Assembly: GCA_015494775.1 (NCBI GenBank)
Contig: WGAP01000095.1
Span: forward strand, 1-22,401
DNA: 22,401 nt
Source: Flavobacteriales bacterium
GTDB lineage: Bacteria; Bacteroidota; Bacteroidia; Flavobacteriales; Flavobacteriaceae
Reading direction: 5' to 3'
The notes below the pieces were generated by a model that was not told the DNA's origin, searched no databases, and worked only from the letters and a program-made list of their open reading frames with translations. This document shows, one piece after another, positions 21,273 to 22,401 of this stretch (position 1 is its first letter; the number at the start of each line of letters is the position of its first letter). The position numbers and the translations under genes were made by a program.

Positions 21273-22401
21273 TTATTCGATAATCTCGGTGATCTGACCG
21301 GCACCTACCGTACGTCCGCCTTCACGGATAGCAAAACGCAATCCTTTGTTCAAGGCAACCGGTTGAATCAATTCAACCTCGATGGTCAGGTTATCGCCGG
21401 GCAATACCATTTCCACACCTTCGGGCAGGTGAATTTCACCCGTTACGTCGGTGGTGCGCAAGTAGAATTGCGGACGGTAGTTGTTGTGGAAAGGCGTATG
21501 ACGACCACCTTCTTCTTTTTTCAGGATATAAACCTCGGCTTTGAATTTCTTGTGCGGTTTGATCGTTCCGGGGGCGGCGATAACCATACCGCGACGGATT
21601 TGTTTTTTGTCGATACCGCGCAAGAGCAAACCTACGTTGTCACCTGCTTGTCCTTCGTCCAAAATCTTACGGAACATTTCCACACCGGTAACCACCGAAG
21701 TAAGTTTTTCATCACCGAAACCGATGATTTCCACCGGATCACCCGTGTGAACGACTCCCGTTTCAATACGTCCGGTAGCCACCGTACCACGACCGGTGAT
21801 GGAGAACACGTCTTCGATGGGCATCAAGAAGGGTTTATCCACATCACGTTGCGGTTCGTCAATCCAGTTGTCCACGGCATCCATGAGCTCTTCAACGGTT
21901 TTAACCCATTTGGGTTCGCCGTTCAAAGCACCCAAAGCCGAACCTTGGATAACGGGCGTATTGTCGCCGTCATATTCGTAGAACGAAAGCAAATCACGGA
22001 TTTCCATTTCCACCAATTCCAACAATTCTTCATCGTCCACCATGTCCACTTTGTTCATGAACACAACGATTTTGGGCACGCCTACCTGACGGGCCAACAG
22101 GATATGTTCACGGGTTTGGGGCATGGGACCGTCGGTGGCGGCTACTACCAGAATAGCTCCGTCCATTTGGGCGGCACCCGTTACCATGTTTTTCACATAG
22201 TCGGCGTGGCCGGGACAGTCAACGTGTGCATAGTGGCGTTTGTCGGTTTCATATTCCACGTGCGCCGTGTTAATGGTAATACCGCGCTCTTTTTCTTCGG
22301 GCGCGTTGTCGATGGATTCAAAGTCTTTTTCCTGTGCCAGACCTTTTTCGGCCAAAACTTTGGTGATGGCAGCCGTCAACGTCGTTTTACCGTGGTCCAC
22401 G
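21273..22401 (-). CDS. tuf: elongation factor Tu, N-terminus beyond window
   Basis: The visible 375 codons encode EF-Tu, the GTPase that delivers aminoacyl-tRNA to the ribosome. The sequence enters inside the P-loop (VDHGKTT of the usual GHVDHGKT), so about 18-20 N-terminal residues lie off the right edge; the GTG at 22400 is an internal valine codon and not a start. GTPase motifs follow in order: RGITIN (switch I), DCPGHADY, NKVD and GSAL. Domains II and III (from about residue 190, with GRGTVATGRIE, and later GRHTPFHNNYRPQFYLRT) are complete through the C-terminal ITEIIE. It is the upstream gene of the block tuf - tRNA-Trp - secE - nusG. Confidence 0.98.
   Translation of the reverse strand, partial: VDHGKTTLTAAITKVLAEKGLAQEKDFESIDNAPEEKERGITINTAHVEYETDKRHYAHVDCPGHADYVKNMVTGAAQMDGAILVVAATDGPMPQTREHILLARQVGVPKIVVFMNKVDMVDDEELLELVEMEIRDLLSFYEYDGDNTPVIQGSALGALNGEPKWVKTVEELMDAVDNWIDEPQRDVDKPFLMPIEDVFSITGRGTVATGRIETGVVHTGDPVEIIGFGDEKLTSVVTGVEMFRKILDEGQAGDNVGLLLRGIDKKQIRRGMVIAAPGTIKPHKKFKAEVYILKKEEGGRHTPFHNNYRPQFYLRTTDVTGEIHLPEGVEMVLPGDNLTIEVELIQPVALNKGLRFAIREGGRTVGAGQITEIIE

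Noticed and set aside
1..22401. CRISPR arrays, phage genes, insertion sequences, toxin-antitoxin or defence genes
   Set aside because: I found no regularly spaced direct repeats, no transposase or integrase motifs and no such gene families; the accessory signal is confined to the palindromes at 5031-5738.

Overview
The window is a chromosomal segment from a member of the Bacteroidota. Evidence for this is the set of near-consensus TAnnTTTG -7 promoter boxes (before phoH, rplS and icd), start codons without clear Shine-Dalgarno sequences, the order tuf - tRNA-Trp - secE - nusG - rplKAJL - rpoBC followed by a DUF3467 gene, and a eukaryote-like (IDH1-type) NADP isocitrate dehydrogenase. I cannot name the genus. 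Almost everything is housekeeping; there is no phage, insertion sequence, CRISPR array or defence system.

Layout. (1) 1-2126, minus strand: a salvage and quality-control operon, apt - deoxynucleoside kinase - 73-aa membrane protein - cinA. cinA runs off the left edge. (2) 2275-5023, plus strand: a compact operon, phoH (probable TTG start) - a 55-aa single-span membrane protein that overlaps phoH - rnz - pdxH. (3) 5024-5841: a GC-rich gap of about 820 bases without a credible gene. It holds three long structured palindromes; two appear to belong to one repeat family and lie in opposite orientation. (4) 5842-9445, plus strand: a membrane-anchored lytic transglycosylase, tpiA, rplS (with its own promoter and perhaps a leader) and icd, punctuated by two strong terminators. 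(5) 9506-22401, minus strand: one long information-processing block read right to left, tuf (5' end missing), tRNA-Trp, secE, nusG, rplK, rplA, rplJ, rplL, rpoB, rpoC and a DUF3467 gene. It ends at a hairpin shared with icd.

How the genes work together: the right half supplies elongation (EF-Tu, the Trp tRNA, the L11/L1/L10/L12 stalk proteins), protein export (SecE), transcription elongation control (NusG) and the RNA polymerase core. Hairpins at tuf/tRNA-Trp and at rplL/rpoB are likely processing or attenuation points that set the ratio of products. The left half combines purine and deoxynucleoside salvage, tRNA 3' processing, vitamin B6 metabolism, central carbon metabolism and cell-wall remodelling.

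The most interesting non-coding content is the 5031-5738 palindrome cluster and the 16-bp perfect hairpin in the rplL-rpoB gap. Claims about family membership rest on recognition of motifs by eye; no database search was possible.
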